Positions 9,459 to 18,517 of a stretch of 64,000 nucleotides of DNA are shown here, one piece after another (the first letter of the stretch is position 1; every line of letters starts with the position of its first letter). The notes under the pieces are model-generated. The model saw only the letters and a program-made list of their open reading frames with translations, searched no databases and was not told where the DNA came from. Origin of the DNA: Prodigiosinella confusarubida (lineage in GTDB: Bacteria > Pseudomonadota > Gammaproteobacteria > Enterobacterales > Enterobacteriaceae). Made by a program: the position numbers and the translations under genes. Where the stretch lies: assembly GCF_002847015.1 (NCBI RefSeq), contig NZ_CP025085.1, positions 4,216,001 through 4,280,000 of the forward strand. Reading direction: 5' to 3'.

Positions 9459-9474
9459 GTCTAATAAATTAGAC
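9459..9474. promoter_or_regulatory. 16-bp palindrome, candidate operator
   Basis: The sequence gtctaat-aa-attagac is a perfect palindrome. It lies in the divergent promoter region between the MnaT-like gene and the XRE-cupin regulator. XRE regulators bind such dyads, so autoregulation and control of the acetyltransferase are plausible but inferred. Confidence 0.45.
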
Positions 9475-9594
9475 ATTTGAAAATGGTATTCTGCAAGATA
9501 AACCAAAATATACCAATAAAACGCCCTACTTGTTGGTTGAAAACACGACATTTGTCCACTATAGTATTACGCAGCAAACAACAAGGAGAACACC

Positions 9595-10143
9595 ATCGAC
9601 AAGCGCATCGGTACTCGCATCAAGATGGAACGGGAAAGTCGCGGCTGGTCATTAACCGAGCTTGCTGAGCGCTCGACCGTATCGCGGGCCATGATTCACA
9701 AGATCGAGCGCGGTGAAAGTAGTCCGACCGCAACGTTGCTCGGCAAACTTTCTGGCGCTTTTCAGCTCAGTATGTCAACACTCATCGCACGAGCCGAGTC
9801 CCAACAAGGGCGCCTGCTTCACAAGGCCGATCAACCGGTCTGGACCGACCCACAGACGGGGTATCAGCGCCGGCACATCTCGCCGGACTCAGACATGCCG
9901 CTCGACCTGGTTCGCATCGAGCTGCCAGCCGGAGCCCTGGTTCCCATGCCCGCGTCCGCTTATGCATTTGTGCGTCAAATCATCTGGGTTTTGGAAGGTA
10001 ATCTGGTCTTTCTGGAGGGCGACACAAAGCACGAGATGTCAACCGGAGACTGCCTCGAACTCGGACCGCCATTGAATTGTACGTTTCAGAACGAAAGCAA
10101 TACACTCTGCGTTTACGCGGTCATCGTCCTGCATAGGACATAA
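9595..10143 (+). CDS. XRE-family transcriptional regulator with C-terminal cupin domain
   Basis: An N-terminal helix-turn-helix (RGWSLTELAERSTVSRAMIHKIERGESSP) is joined to a cupin-2 sensor domain ending in GDCLELGPP, about 180 residues in all. The first ATG (9625) lies inside helix 1 and has no ribosome-binding site. The frame extends upstream with family-like IDKRIGTRIK to an ATC codon at 9595, which follows AAGGAG by 6 nt. The next upstream in-frame codon of note is a stop at 9562, with no ATG, GTG or TTG between. Initiation at ATC, or a base change from ATG, is therefore likely. Confidence 0.8.
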   Translation: MDKRIGTRIKMERESRGWSLTELAERSTVSRAMIHKIERGESSPTATLLGKLSGAFQLSMSTLIARAESQQGRLLHKADQPVWTDPQTGYQRRHISPDSDMPLDLVRIELPAGALVPMPASAYAFVRQIIWVLEGNLVFLEGDTKHEMSTGDCLELGPPLNCTFQNESNTLCVYAVIVLHRT

Positions 10144-10255
10144 CCAATAGTAGCGTCGCCAAAGTCAGATATTGTGGGCTGTGAGCATAGACAAATTTGA
10201 CCGGCTAGCCTCAGCGTAGATCACCCCAATTCAGTTGCTAATCACTGCACAAAGT

Positions 10256-10282
10256 AAAAACCCCGCCTAAATGCGGGGTTGA
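10256..10282. terminator. Bidirectional intrinsic terminator downstream of ansB
   Basis: The stem ccccgc...gcgggg (10261-10278), flanked by AAAAA on the left and TT on the right, gives a good U-tract for reverse-strand transcription from ansB. It also serves the convergent XRE gene side. Confidence 0.8.
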
Positions 10283-10302
10283 GCAATACAAATCAGCAAC
10301 AA

Positions 10303-11352
10303 TCAGTAGGTGTGGAAATATTCCTGAATCACTGCCGGATTCGTGGTTTTAGTCAATGCCAGCATCAGCAGAATACGAGACTTGGCTGGGTTAAGTGAAT
10401 CAGAAACCAGGCCGGGCTGGTTAGCATCCGGTGGCACAATGCCATTGCCAGTCCGGGTGGAACGAACCACGATAATACCTTTACTTTCAGATTTACGGAT
10501 ACCGGCGTCACTACGTTTGGAAACGGAGCCCGCTCCCATGCCAGCGTAGACAATCCCCTTCACACCATGCGCAATAGCGCTGTCATACATGTATTCCGGG
10601 TCGTCCTGATAGCCATAGATAATATCCACTTTCGGCAGTGATTTCAGATGCGTCACATCGAATACAGAACGAGTGGTATGGATTTTGTCCAGTCGATTCT
10701 GATAGTAGATATGACCACCAATAATCACGCCCAGATACCCCTCTTCCGGCGCTTTAAAGGTATCCAGTGTAGAAGCATTGGTCTTGCTGATAAAACGTGC
10801 AGAACCGATACGATCATTGAGCACCACCATCACACCACGACCACGTGAATTCTTGTCTGCTGCGACTTCCACTGCCTCAAACAAGTTCATCGGACCATCG
10901 GCACTCATGGCCGTTGCCGGACGCATGGACGCTGCAAACACAACGGGTTTATCGCTTTTCACGGTCAGATTGAGAAAATATGACGACGCTTCCAGCGTAT
11001 CTGTACCGTGGGTGATCACGACACCATCCACATCGTCACGCGCCAATAGCGCATTAACCCGGTGACTCAGTTTAAGCAACACGTCACTGGTCATATTTTC
11101 ACTACCGATGTTGGAGATTTGCTCTCCTTTTATATTCGCCATCGTTTTTAGCTCTGGCACCGCATTAATCAGGACATCAACCCCTAATGCGCCAGCTTTA
11201 TAACCCGTAGTCTGCGTATTAGTGGCCGCAGACCCGGCGATAGTACCGCCTGTTGCCAGGATAACAATGTTCGGCAGTTTTTCTGCCGCGTTGACCATGA
11301 AAGAAAAACAAAGGACAAGAATTACAGAGAGAGTTTTAAACAATTTTTCCAT
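10303..11352 (-). CDS. ansB: Periplasmic L-asparaginase, type II
   Basis: About 349 residues with an N-terminal signal peptide ([20 protein letters not shown]) followed by the asparaginase core. The nucleophile-bearing ATGGTIAG lies near residues 33-40. The second catalytic motif HGTDTLE is also present. It hydrolyses asparagine to aspartate and ammonium in the periplasm. The start is set at the ATG at 11352 with GGA upstream; a TTG four codons earlier is possible. The gene stands alone and ends at a strong terminator. Anaerobic and catabolite control are typical of the family, but I did not find clear FNR or CRP sites. Confidence 0.92.
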   Translation of the reverse strand: MEKLFKTLSVILVLCFSFMVNAAEKLPNIVILATGGTIAGSAATNTQTTGYKAGALGVDVLINAVPELKTMANIKGEQISNIGSENMTSDVLLKLSHRVNALLARDDVDGVVITHGTDTLEASSYFLNLTVKSDKPVVFAASMRPATAMSADGPMNLFEAVEVAADKNSRGRGVMVVLNDRIGSARFISKTNASTLDTFKAPEEGYLGVIIGGHIYYQNRLDKIHTTRSVFDVTHLKSLPKVDIIYGYQDDPEYMYDSAIAHGVKGIVYAGMGAGSVSKRSDAGIRKSESKGIIVVRSTRTGNGIVPPDANQPGLVSDSLNPAKSRILLMLALTKTTNPAVIQEYFHTY

Positions 11353-11606
11353 AACATATTCCAACTCATATGTCAGAGCGACAAACCAGCCGACCAGAAT
11401 TCCGGGAAGGTGATTTGCCTGTTTTTTATTTTCGGTATATCCATACTGCTGATCGAATGTATCAGCATCGACGCTTATCTTGCTCCAGCACTGCTAATCT
11501 GTATAGCTGATGATTGCTAACTGGAGAGCTAAGTCACTGAATGGTCAAAGTTTAGACAGCCCAGTCTTCCTATTATCGCCAGGACGTAAAACCAGATGAC
11601 TCACGA

Positions 11607-12728
11607 TTAATCGGGCATCGTCCACACCTCTTGCGCGATATTGACAATATGACGTAACTTCGCCCACTGCTGTTCCTCCGTTAACATCGCCTCTCCGTGC
11701 GTCGAGGAAAAACCACATAGCGGACCAAGCGCCAATTGTTGTAAAGGCACATAAAGCGAAGCAGTGTTAACCGCCATTTTTATCGCTGCCGAATCTTCCA
11801 GTTCGCCTTTGTGGGGAGTGACAACACCCAGCACCACCTTTTGATGGGTAATATGTCGCAATAACTCCAGGCTACAGGAATGCTCATCGTCATACTCCAG
11901 AAACAGGCCATTAACATTCACACTGGCTATCACATAACCAATGGCGTCATAGCCGTCCTGGTAAATCCAGGAAGGCATCGCACTTCCGCGGCAAATATGC
12001 ATGCTGATGTACATATCCTCAGGCCGCACTTCCAGCACCAGATTAAGAGTCCGGACACAGATATCCAGCAGATACTGGAGATCGATACCCGCTTCCTGCT
12101 CTTTTTCCCTCTCCCGTAGATCAAAGAGGTAGGCCAAGAAAACGTCATCCAACTGCAGATAACGGCAGCCCTCATCATAAAAAGCCAGGATCGCCTTACG
12201 ATAGGTATTGGCCAAATCGTCGCTATAGGCTTCCAGTGAAGTGTAAAATGCATTCTCCCGGATGCAGGAATGCATCAGCATGGTGGGACTCGGCAACGTT
12301 TGCTTTGCCAGACTCCAACCATCAATACCAACGGCTTTATGCAGAAAACGGTAATGTTCCAGAAAAGGATGTGAAACATCGAAATCAATTTTACCCACCA
12401 CACGGATATGATGAGTACGTGGCTGAACAGTATTAAAAGGTTCACCATCCGTATCGTTATAGCCTTCAAGACCTTGTAAATGATCAAAAAAATCAAAATG
12501 CCACCAGGAACGCCTGAGCTCACCATCAGTAATCGCCCGCAGGCCACACGCTTTCTGGTTTTCCACTACCCGCAAAACTTCTTCATCTTCAATTTCAGTC
12601 AGTTTGTCGCGAGACAACCTACCTTGTTCCCATTCAGCACGCGCCTGTTTCAAACGAGAAGGTTGAAGGAAACTGCCGACATGATCGGCATGAAAGGGGG
12701 GATAGTTTTTTTTTACTGTACGGCTCAT
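11607..12728 (-). CDS. MetE-like cobalamin-independent methionine synthase family protein (single domain)
   Basis: A 373-residue protein corresponding to the C-terminal catalytic half of MetE, of the stand-alone type seen in YxjG/YxjH proteins. Candidate zinc ligands are visible: His-x-Cys in SMHICRGSA, Glu in FLEYDDEH and Cys in GPLCGFSS. It probably transfers a methyl group to homocysteine or a related thiol, but the donor is uncertain because the folate-binding N-terminal half of MetE is absent. The gene stands alone, 284 bp downstream of a LysR gene on the same strand. An unusual hairpin precedes it. Confidence 0.85.
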   Translation of the reverse strand: MSRTVKKNYPPFHADHVGSFLQPSRLKQARAEWEQGRLSRDKLTEIEDEEVLRVVENQKACGLRAITDGELRRSWWHFDFFDHLQGLEGYNDTDGEPFNTVQPRTHHIRVVGKIDFDVSHPFLEHYRFLHKAVGIDGWSLAKQTLPSPTMLMHSCIRENAFYTSLEAYSDDLANTYRKAILAFYDEGCRYLQLDDVFLAYLFDLREREKEQEAGIDLQYLLDICVRTLNLVLEVRPEDMYISMHICRGSAMPSWIYQDGYDAIGYVIASVNVNGLFLEYDDEHSCSLELLRHITHQKVVLGVVTPHKGELEDSAAIKMAVNTASLYVPLQQLALGPLCGFSSTHGEAMLTEEQQWAKLRHIVNIAQEVWTMPD

Positions 12729-12763
12729 GCCAACTTCATCCTTTTCATTAACAAGCCACTGTC

Positions 12764-12786
12764 AGCGCATCAATGCGCTATTTTTT
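12764..12786 (+). terminator. Orphan forward-strand terminator-like hairpin
   Basis: The sequence agcgca-tcaa-tgcgct (12764-12779) is followed by A then six Ts (12781-12786), a textbook intrinsic terminator on the forward strand. No forward gene lies upstream within about 2.5 kb. On the reverse strand it is a hairpin in the leader of the MetE-like gene, 36 bp before its start. Confidence 0.5.
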
Positions 12787-13012
12787 AACTCAACGCCATC
12801 ACGATAATGCGAATCTCACAATATAACGGCTAACATGCATCGTTTTCAGGTACATACCACATGCCTACGACAGCGGGTAACATATTTAAATGGTAAAGCT
12901 CAAATAACTATATCTAATTATTATTTTCGAAATCTTATTTAAATTTTCGTTTTATTTACATTTTAAGCTGTAATTATTATCTTTTCGGGCGCGGTAACAG
13001 TACCAGTCACTA

Positions 13013-13945
13013 TTAACACCCGTTCAGGGCTACATCCCGTAAAAACCTTTCGCTTTCCCGACGCAGTTCCTCGGTAAGAAAATCGATAAAATAACTCAGT
13101 GCTACCGAGCGATGCTTCCCGGCCATGGTTTGTACCTGGAGTGTTCGCTGGCCAAGCTGCTCACTGTCCACCGATTTCAACGTCAAATTATCTGCTCGCG
13201 CCCGGTACAACACGGAGAAATGGCTGCAAGCGGTAATGGCATTCGGAGTCTGCAATGTGAAGTAGTAAAGAGCGGAGAAATTGTTACAGCTAAGCGTGGG
13301 CTCAAGAAATGTCCCACTCATCCGACATGACAGATCAAATAGTTGGCGAATAGTCGTGCCAGAATGTGAAAGCGCTAGCGGGAATTCATGCAGATCCTCC
13401 ATGTGTATTTTTTTCCGTGCCAGCGGATGTTCGTCCCTCATCAGCAGCAAAACTGGTGCGGGATAGACGGCGATAACCTCAACACCTCGTTCTGGCGCCA
13501 GACAAAACTGCAAGGCGATATCGCATTCACCATTGCGCACCATTTCTGAAACCTGCATAGCGGAACCCACCACCAAGTGAAACGTCACTGACGGCGTTGA
13601 CTGTCGGAAACGGGCAAACAACCCTGGCAGCAGATCAAATGCCATTCCGTCGGTACAGGCAACGCGCACAAAAGTACGCCGTACCGCCTTCAATCCTTGA
13701 ATTTCAGCGATGGCATAGTCCATATCCATCAGGCTTTTGCGCACATGGTTTTCCAGAATCTGCCCGGCATCGGTCAACACCATACCGCGGGCATGACGCT
13801 CGAACAGCGGTACACCAATCCGCGTTTCCAACTTCTGAATCTGCCGGCTAATGGCGGAAACCGCCACGAACAATTGCTGGCTGGCCGCGCTTAACGAACC
13901 CATATTCGCGACAGCCAGAAAATAACGTATTTCACTACTGTGCAT
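13013..13945 (-). CDS. LysR-family transcriptional regulator
   Basis: About 310 residues. The N-terminal winged helix (IRYFLAVANMGSLSAASQQL...SAISRQIQKLE) is followed by a periplasmic-binding-protein-like effector domain. The start at 13945 (MHSSEIRYF) is preceded by GGGGA; a longer frame to 14011 has an atypical N-terminus. It is divergent from the M20 peptidase-MFS transporter operon (163 bp away), which is its most likely target. Effector unknown. Confidence 0.9.
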   Translation of the reverse strand: MHSSEIRYFLAVANMGSLSAASQQLFVAVSAISRQIQKLETRIGVPLFERHARGMVLTDAGQILENHVRKSLMDMDYAIAEIQGLKAVRRTFVRVACTDGMAFDLLPGLFARFRQSTPSVTFHLVVGSAMQVSEMVRNGECDIALQFCLAPERGVEVIAVYPAPVLLLMRDEHPLARKKIHMEDLHEFPLALSHSGTTIRQLFDLSCRMSGTFLEPTLSCNNFSALYYFTLQTPNAITACSHFSVLYRARADNLTLKSVDSEQLGQRTLQVQTMAGKHRSVALSYFIDFLTEELRRESERFLRDVALNGC

Positions 13946-14108
13946 GAGAATCCCCAGTCCGCCTCTTTTTTGTGCAAAGAGATTTATATTAAAAGCAATG
14001 CTTGCTTGCAATTATTATTATTGTGGCAAGGCTGGGTTTTGGTTTAGAAACCAATAAACATTAAAAAAAACCAAACAGCCCCATAAGGCATGACAAGACA
14101 GGGTAACC

Positions 14109-15536
14109 ATGACCGCTGAACAAGCCGTAAGACAAGCACTGGACTTTTTTGATAGCGGAAATTTTAAACAGATACTGGCACGGCGCGTTGCCATCACCAC
14201 CGAAAGTCAGCGCCACGATCGTAACGAGGCGCTGTACCATTATCTCAGTGCTGAAATCATACCCACATTGCAAGCTATGGGTTTTGAACTGCGCCAGGTA
14301 GATAACCCACAAGCCACTCATCGCCCTTTTCTGCTGGCGACTCGAACTGAAAACGCCGCTCTTCCCACGCTGCTTTGCTACGGTCATGGGGATGTGGTGT
14401 TCGGTGATGATGAAAACTGGAGCGATGGTCGCTCTCCGTGGCAACTGACTGAGGACGGTGACCGTTGGTATGGACGGGGCAGCGCAGACAATAAAGGCCA
14501 GCACTCCATCAATTTCACTGCGCTAGAACAGGTTTACCAAGCGCGTGGTGGGCGGTTAGGCTTTAATTGCAAATGGATTTTTGAAATGGGAGAGGAAATC
14601 AGCTCCCCTGGATTAGCTGAAGTCTGCCAGCAACATCGAGAACAGTTGCAAGCGGATATATTTATCGCCTCCGATGGTCCGCGTCTAAATGCAGAACGCC
14701 CTACGTTATTTCTCGGATCCCGCGGTTGCGTCAATTTCCGTTTGAGTATTCATGCCCGCAACAAAGACTACCACTCTGGTAACTGGGGAGGCTTGTTAAG
14801 CAATCCCGGAACGCAGTTAGCCAACGCTATCGCCAGTCTGGTAAACCAACAGGGTCAATTGCAGGTTGAAGCACTGAAGCCACCACATCTGACTCCCGCA
14901 TTACGGGATATCCTCAGCGATATTACCCCAGGTGGCAATGCCACTGATCCTGATATCGATAGCCAATGGGGAGAAGCAGGATTAACAGCATCCGAACGAC
15001 TGTTCGGCTGGAACACACTGGAAATACTGGCCTTCTTGACGGGAAACCCACAGCGTCCCATGAACGCTATCCCCGGGCACGCTACGGCTGTCTGCCAACT
15101 GCGTTTTGTGATCGGAACCGACTGGCAGAATCTGGCCCAGCATCTTCGGCACCATCTGGACGCCCAGGGATTTACCATGGTTGATATTTCAGAAGTCCGA
15201 GGCACACCGGCCACCCGGTTGGATCCAACCGACCCACTGGTGAACTGGACACTGGATATCATGCGTCAGAGCAGTGATAAAAAACCGGCACTATTACCTA
15301 ACCTCGGTGGTTCCCTGCCCAATGAAGTTTTTGCCGATATCCTTGGGCTACCGACATTGTGGATCCCGCATTCATATCCTGCCTGCGGTCAGCACGCCGG
15401 GGACGAACATATGCTGATCTCCGTCGCCCGGGAAGGGCTACAGATAATGACCAGGCTGTTCTGGCAACTAGGGGAACAGGGAAACGATATTTTGGCCAGA
15501 CACCGCGCGCACCGCGCATCTTCTGGCATTCGCTGA
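14109..15536 (+). CDS. M20-family metallopeptidase/amidohydrolase
   Basis: A 475-residue di-zinc hydrolase of the ArgE/DapE/M20 family. Visible metal and catalytic residues are H93 and D95 (GHGDVVF), D127 (GRGSADNKGQ), and E162-E163 (EMGEEISSPG). A dimerisation lid follows, with further ligands in the C-terminal CGQHAGDEHM segment. It would cleave an N-acyl or peptide bond of an imported amino acid derivative. It is 8 bp upstream of an MFS symporter gene, so the pair is probably one operon for uptake and hydrolysis. Confidence 0.9.
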   Translation: MTAEQAVRQALDFFDSGNFKQILARRVAITTESQRHDRNEALYHYLSAEIIPTLQAMGFELRQVDNPQATHRPFLLATRTENAALPTLLCYGHGDVVFGDDENWSDGRSPWQLTEDGDRWYGRGSADNKGQHSINFTALEQVYQARGGRLGFNCKWIFEMGEEISSPGLAEVCQQHREQLQADIFIASDGPRLNAERPTLFLGSRGCVNFRLSIHARNKDYHSGNWGGLLSNPGTQLANAIASLVNQQGQLQVEALKPPHLTPALRDILSDITPGGNATDPDIDSQWGEAGLTASERLFGWNTLEILAFLTGNPQRPMNAIPGHATAVCQLRFVIGTDWQNLAQHLRHHLDAQGFTMVDISEVRGTPATRLDPTDPLVNWTLDIMRQSSDKKPALLPNLGGSLPNEVFADILGLPTLWIPHSYPACGQHAGDEHMLISVAREGLQIMTRLFWQLGEQGNDILARHRAHRASSGIR

Positions 15537-15544
15537 GGTGAACC

Positions 15545-16825
15545 ATGAGCACATTATCCAGCCAGCTTGATTCACCCGCTGCAACGCTTCGTCCCAGTCT
15601 GTACAAAACGCTGTTTGCCACGTGCATCGGTAACGCGTTGGAGTGGTTTGATATCGCAGTATATGGTTTTTTCGCCATTTATATTGCCCACGCATTTTTC
15701 CCGACCCAAGATTCGGCAGTCTCCCTGCTGCTGACCTTCGGCAGTTTTGGTATAGCGTTTCTGATTCGTCCACTGGGTGCTGTGGTGCTGGGTGCCTATG
15801 CAGATCGCGCCGGACGCAAAGCGTCCTTGCTGCTGTCCATCAGCCTGATGCTACTGGGCGGCGCTATCATTACATTCATGCCGACCTACGCGGCGATTGG
15901 CCTGGCGGCACCCATCCTGATTATCCTGGCCCGTCTGATTCAGGGTTTCTCTGCGGGTGGAGAATTCGGCAGTTCCACCGCCTTTCTGGTTGAGCACTTT
16001 CCCGAGCGCCGGGCCTTTATCGCCAGTTGGCAGTTTGCCACCCAGGGGGCCAGCACCTTGTTGGCGTCAGCGTTCGGTCTGGGATTATCACAATTTCTGA
16101 GCGAAACGCAGATTCAGGACTGGGGGTGGCGTATTCCTTTCGCTTTCGGATTAATGATCGGGCCGGTTGGGTTGTACATTCGCCGGCACATTCATGAGCC
16201 GGACAGTTTCCACCAGGCGGAAAAAAACGCCACACCGGTAAAAACGATTTTTACCCGTCAGAAGAGCCTGTTTTTTACCGCTATCGGTTTGATGGTGATT
16301 TCAACCGCCATCAATTACATGTTGAATTACGTACCAACGTACGCCACCAAGACATTGCATCTGGCCTCGACCACCGCATTCAGCGCCACACTGATCGCCG
16401 GTATTATCCTGACCATTGTCACCCCTTTGATGGGACTGTGGGCAGAAAAAATCGGCCGTCTGCCACTTATGTGGGCGGCACTGCTGTTACTTATCATCAC
16501 CATCTATCCGGCATTCTGGCTGATGACGAAATACCTTTCTCCACTATCTCTCATCATCGTAGTCGGTTGGATGGCGCTGCTGAAATCGGTTTATTTCTCC
16601 ACCGTTCCTTCCATGATGGCAGACCTGTTTCCAGTATCTACCCGCGCCAGCGGCATGGCCATCAGCTATAACGTCTCCGTAACGGTCTTTGGCGGCTTCG
16701 CACCGTTTATCTGCACGTTGCTGATCAGTGCGACCGGTAGCAGCCTGGCCCCCAGTTATTACCTGATGATAGTGGCATTACTAAGTGTGATTGCCTTGTG
16801 GAAAACACAGCAGACCCATCACTGA
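15545..16825 (+). CDS. MFS transporter, metabolite:H+ symporter family
   Basis: 426 residues with 12 predicted membrane segments. The N-terminal GNALEWFDIAVYGFFAIYIA stretch and the loop 2-3 motif GAYADRAGRKASLL place it in the metabolite:H+ symporter group (relatives of citrate, alpha-ketoglutarate and ProP carriers). It follows the M20 hydrolase gene by 8 bp and probably imports that enzyme's substrate. A long palindrome downstream would terminate the operon. Confidence 0.9.
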   Translation: MSTLSSQLDSPAATLRPSLYKTLFATCIGNALEWFDIAVYGFFAIYIAHAFFPTQDSAVSLLLTFGSFGIAFLIRPLGAVVLGAYADRAGRKASLLLSISLMLLGGAIITFMPTYAAIGLAAPILIILARLIQGFSAGGEFGSSTAFLVEHFPERRAFIASWQFATQGASTLLASAFGLGLSQFLSETQIQDWGWRIPFAFGLMIGPVGLYIRRHIHEPDSFHQAEKNATPVKTIFTRQKSLFFTAIGLMVISTAINYMLNYVPTYATKTLHLASTTAFSATLIAGIILTIVTPLMGLWAEKIGRLPLMWAALLLLIITIYPAFWLMTKYLSPLSLIIVVGWMALLKSVYFSTVPSMMADLFPVSTRASGMAISYNVSVTVFGGFAPFICTLLISATGSSLAPSYYLMIVALLSVIALWKTQQTHH

Positions 16826-16855
16826 TGCCCCGATAATTTACGCAACGGATTGCTA

Positions 16856-16883
16856 CATCATGCGCCGCCGGCGGCGCATGATG
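16856..16883. terminator. 28-bp perfect palindrome between convergent genes
   Basis: catcatgcgccgcc is followed directly by its reverse complement, giving a GC-rich hairpin between the MFS transporter and the convergent GNAT gene. The right flank (tttatc) provides a short T-run for forward termination. Confidence 0.65.
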
Positions 16884-16887
16884 TTTA

Positions 16888-17421
16888 TCAGGCCTCATCC
16901 GGTAATGTGGTGTCGCCGGCACCCAGCGCCCGCTGAAGTAATACCGTATCCACCCAGCGTCCATGTTTCATGCCAACTGAACGCAATGTGCCAACCATTT
17001 CAAAGCCCAGCGATTGATGCAATCCCAGCGAAGCATGATTCTCGCTATTTCCTATTACAGAAATCATCTGCCGGTAGCCCTGGTTTTCCGCCAATGTCAG
17101 TGCCGTCGACAAAAGCGTCTTCCCGATACCTTGCCCTTGGACATCAGGATGAATATAGACTGAATCTTCCACGGTAAAACGGTATGCCCGACGTGTGCGA
17201 TACAGCGAGAGATAACAATAACCAACCACCAGATCGTCTCGCAACGCCACCAGCCAGGGTAGCTTTTCAGCGCGGACTTTCCTGAGACGGGCCTGCATTT
17301 CGGCAATATCGGGAGGTTCTGTCTCAAAGGTTGCGATACCATGCAGAACATGATGACTATATATCGCCTGAATCGCAGCGATGTGATGATCTTTGGCTTC
17401 TTCAATAACGACCAGATTCAT
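16888..17421 (-). CDS. GNAT acetyltransferase, phosphinothricin acetyltransferase-like
   Basis: 177 residues with the Pat-type N-terminus (AIQAIYSHHVLHGIATFETEPP) and the acetyl-CoA loop HPDVQGQGIGKTLL. The C-terminal GMKHGRWVDTVLLQR resembles the phosphinothricin/methionine sulfoximine acetyltransferase group. It is less similar to MnaT than the protein at 8837-9364 is. It is divergent from a LysR gene across 96 bp. The likely role is N-acetylation of a small amine or toxic amino acid analogue. Confidence 0.86.
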   Translation of the reverse strand: MNLVVIEEAKDHHIAAIQAIYSHHVLHGIATFETEPPDIAEMQARLRKVRAEKLPWLVALRDDLVVGYCYLSLYRTRRAYRFTVEDSVYIHPDVQGQGIGKTLLSTALTLAENQGYRQMISVIGNSENHASLGLHQSLGFEMVGTLRSVGMKHGRWVDTVLLQRALGAGDTTLPDEA

Positions 17422-17517
17422 GCATACTCCTTATTGATGTTTAGCAATAAGAGTAAAACTTTCATTTTCTGGTGAATAGAGCCTGAAACTTATACGCGGT
17501 ATAAAGGAAACTTTGCT

Positions 17518-18408
17518 ATGGCCAGGTTGAATCCGGATCTGTTGGCAACGTTTGCCATCGTTGTGCGGGAAAGCAGTTTTTCAGCCGCCGGAGATATTCT
17601 CGGGCTGACACAACCGGCAGTTAGCCTACAGGTTCGTCAGTTAGAGCACTATTTTGGGTTGCGGCTGGTGGAACGTGCCGGGAAAAAACTCCGCCCGACC
17701 CCGGCGGGAGAAACACTACTGACACAAGCTGAACGAGTTAGAGTCGTACTCGATGATGTACAACAGGTCATGGCTGATTATTCACAGGACGTCATCGGCA
17801 GTGTGGTGCTGGGGACTGGCGCCACGGCTTGCATTCATCTGATGCCCCCTCTGCTTCGTGAACTTCGACAGGATTATCCGCGAATTACTGTCGGCATCCA
17901 TACCGGCAATACACGGGACATCGTCAAAGCCGTGGCAGATAACCAGATTGATGCCGCGTTGGTCACAATGCCGGCTAGCGGACGAAATCTTGTTATCTCA
18001 CCCCTACTGGAAGATGAATTCGTAGCGATATTAAGTAAAGACTGTGCCACGGCCCCCCTTTTCGATGCCGCGACACTGAATCGTTTACCCTTAATTGTAT
18101 TTGAATCAGGCAGCAGTACCCGCAGTCTGATTGATGACTGGTTCAGTGCATCGGGGGAAAAAAACGTTCCGGTGATGGAGTTGGGCAGTATTGAAGCTAT
18201 CAAAGAAATGGTGGTCGCTGGGTTGGGATACAGTATTATTCCCAGCATAGCCGTGACACCCGAATTATTGCGGCGCGGTGTCTGCGCCCGTGCGCTAACA
18301 CCACCACTCAGCCGCACGTTGAGTATTGCTCTACGACAGGACAAGTTACTGAATAAAGCATTAAAAATTGTGCTTAACCGTCTTGAAAAAACTGCCCTGA
18401 CAAAATAA
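17518..18408 (+). CDS. LysR-family transcriptional regulator
   Basis: 296 residues. The winged-helix domain begins LNPDLLATFAIVVRESSFSA and is followed by the LTQPAVSLQVRQLE recognition region and an effector-binding domain. The gene is divergent from the Pat-like GNAT gene, the usual arrangement for a LysR regulator and its target. Effector unknown. Confidence 0.9.
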   Translation: MARLNPDLLATFAIVVRESSFSAAGDILGLTQPAVSLQVRQLEHYFGLRLVERAGKKLRPTPAGETLLTQAERVRVVLDDVQQVMADYSQDVIGSVVLGTGATACIHLMPPLLRELRQDYPRITVGIHTGNTRDIVKAVADNQIDAALVTMPASGRNLVISPLLEDEFVAILSKDCATAPLFDAATLNRLPLIVFESGSSTRSLIDDWFSASGEKNVPVMELGSIEAIKEMVVAGLGYSIIPSIAVTPELLRRGVCARALTPPLSRTLSIALRQDKLLNKALKIVLNRLEKTALTK

Positions 18409-18517
18409 ATAGAAACAAGGCAGTGATTCGAAAAAATAAAAAATACCCAATCTCAGTTAGTGACTTAACTGGAAAGCATCATACCGGGTGTTCAGCATAT
18501 CCCCACGCTTAACCGGT

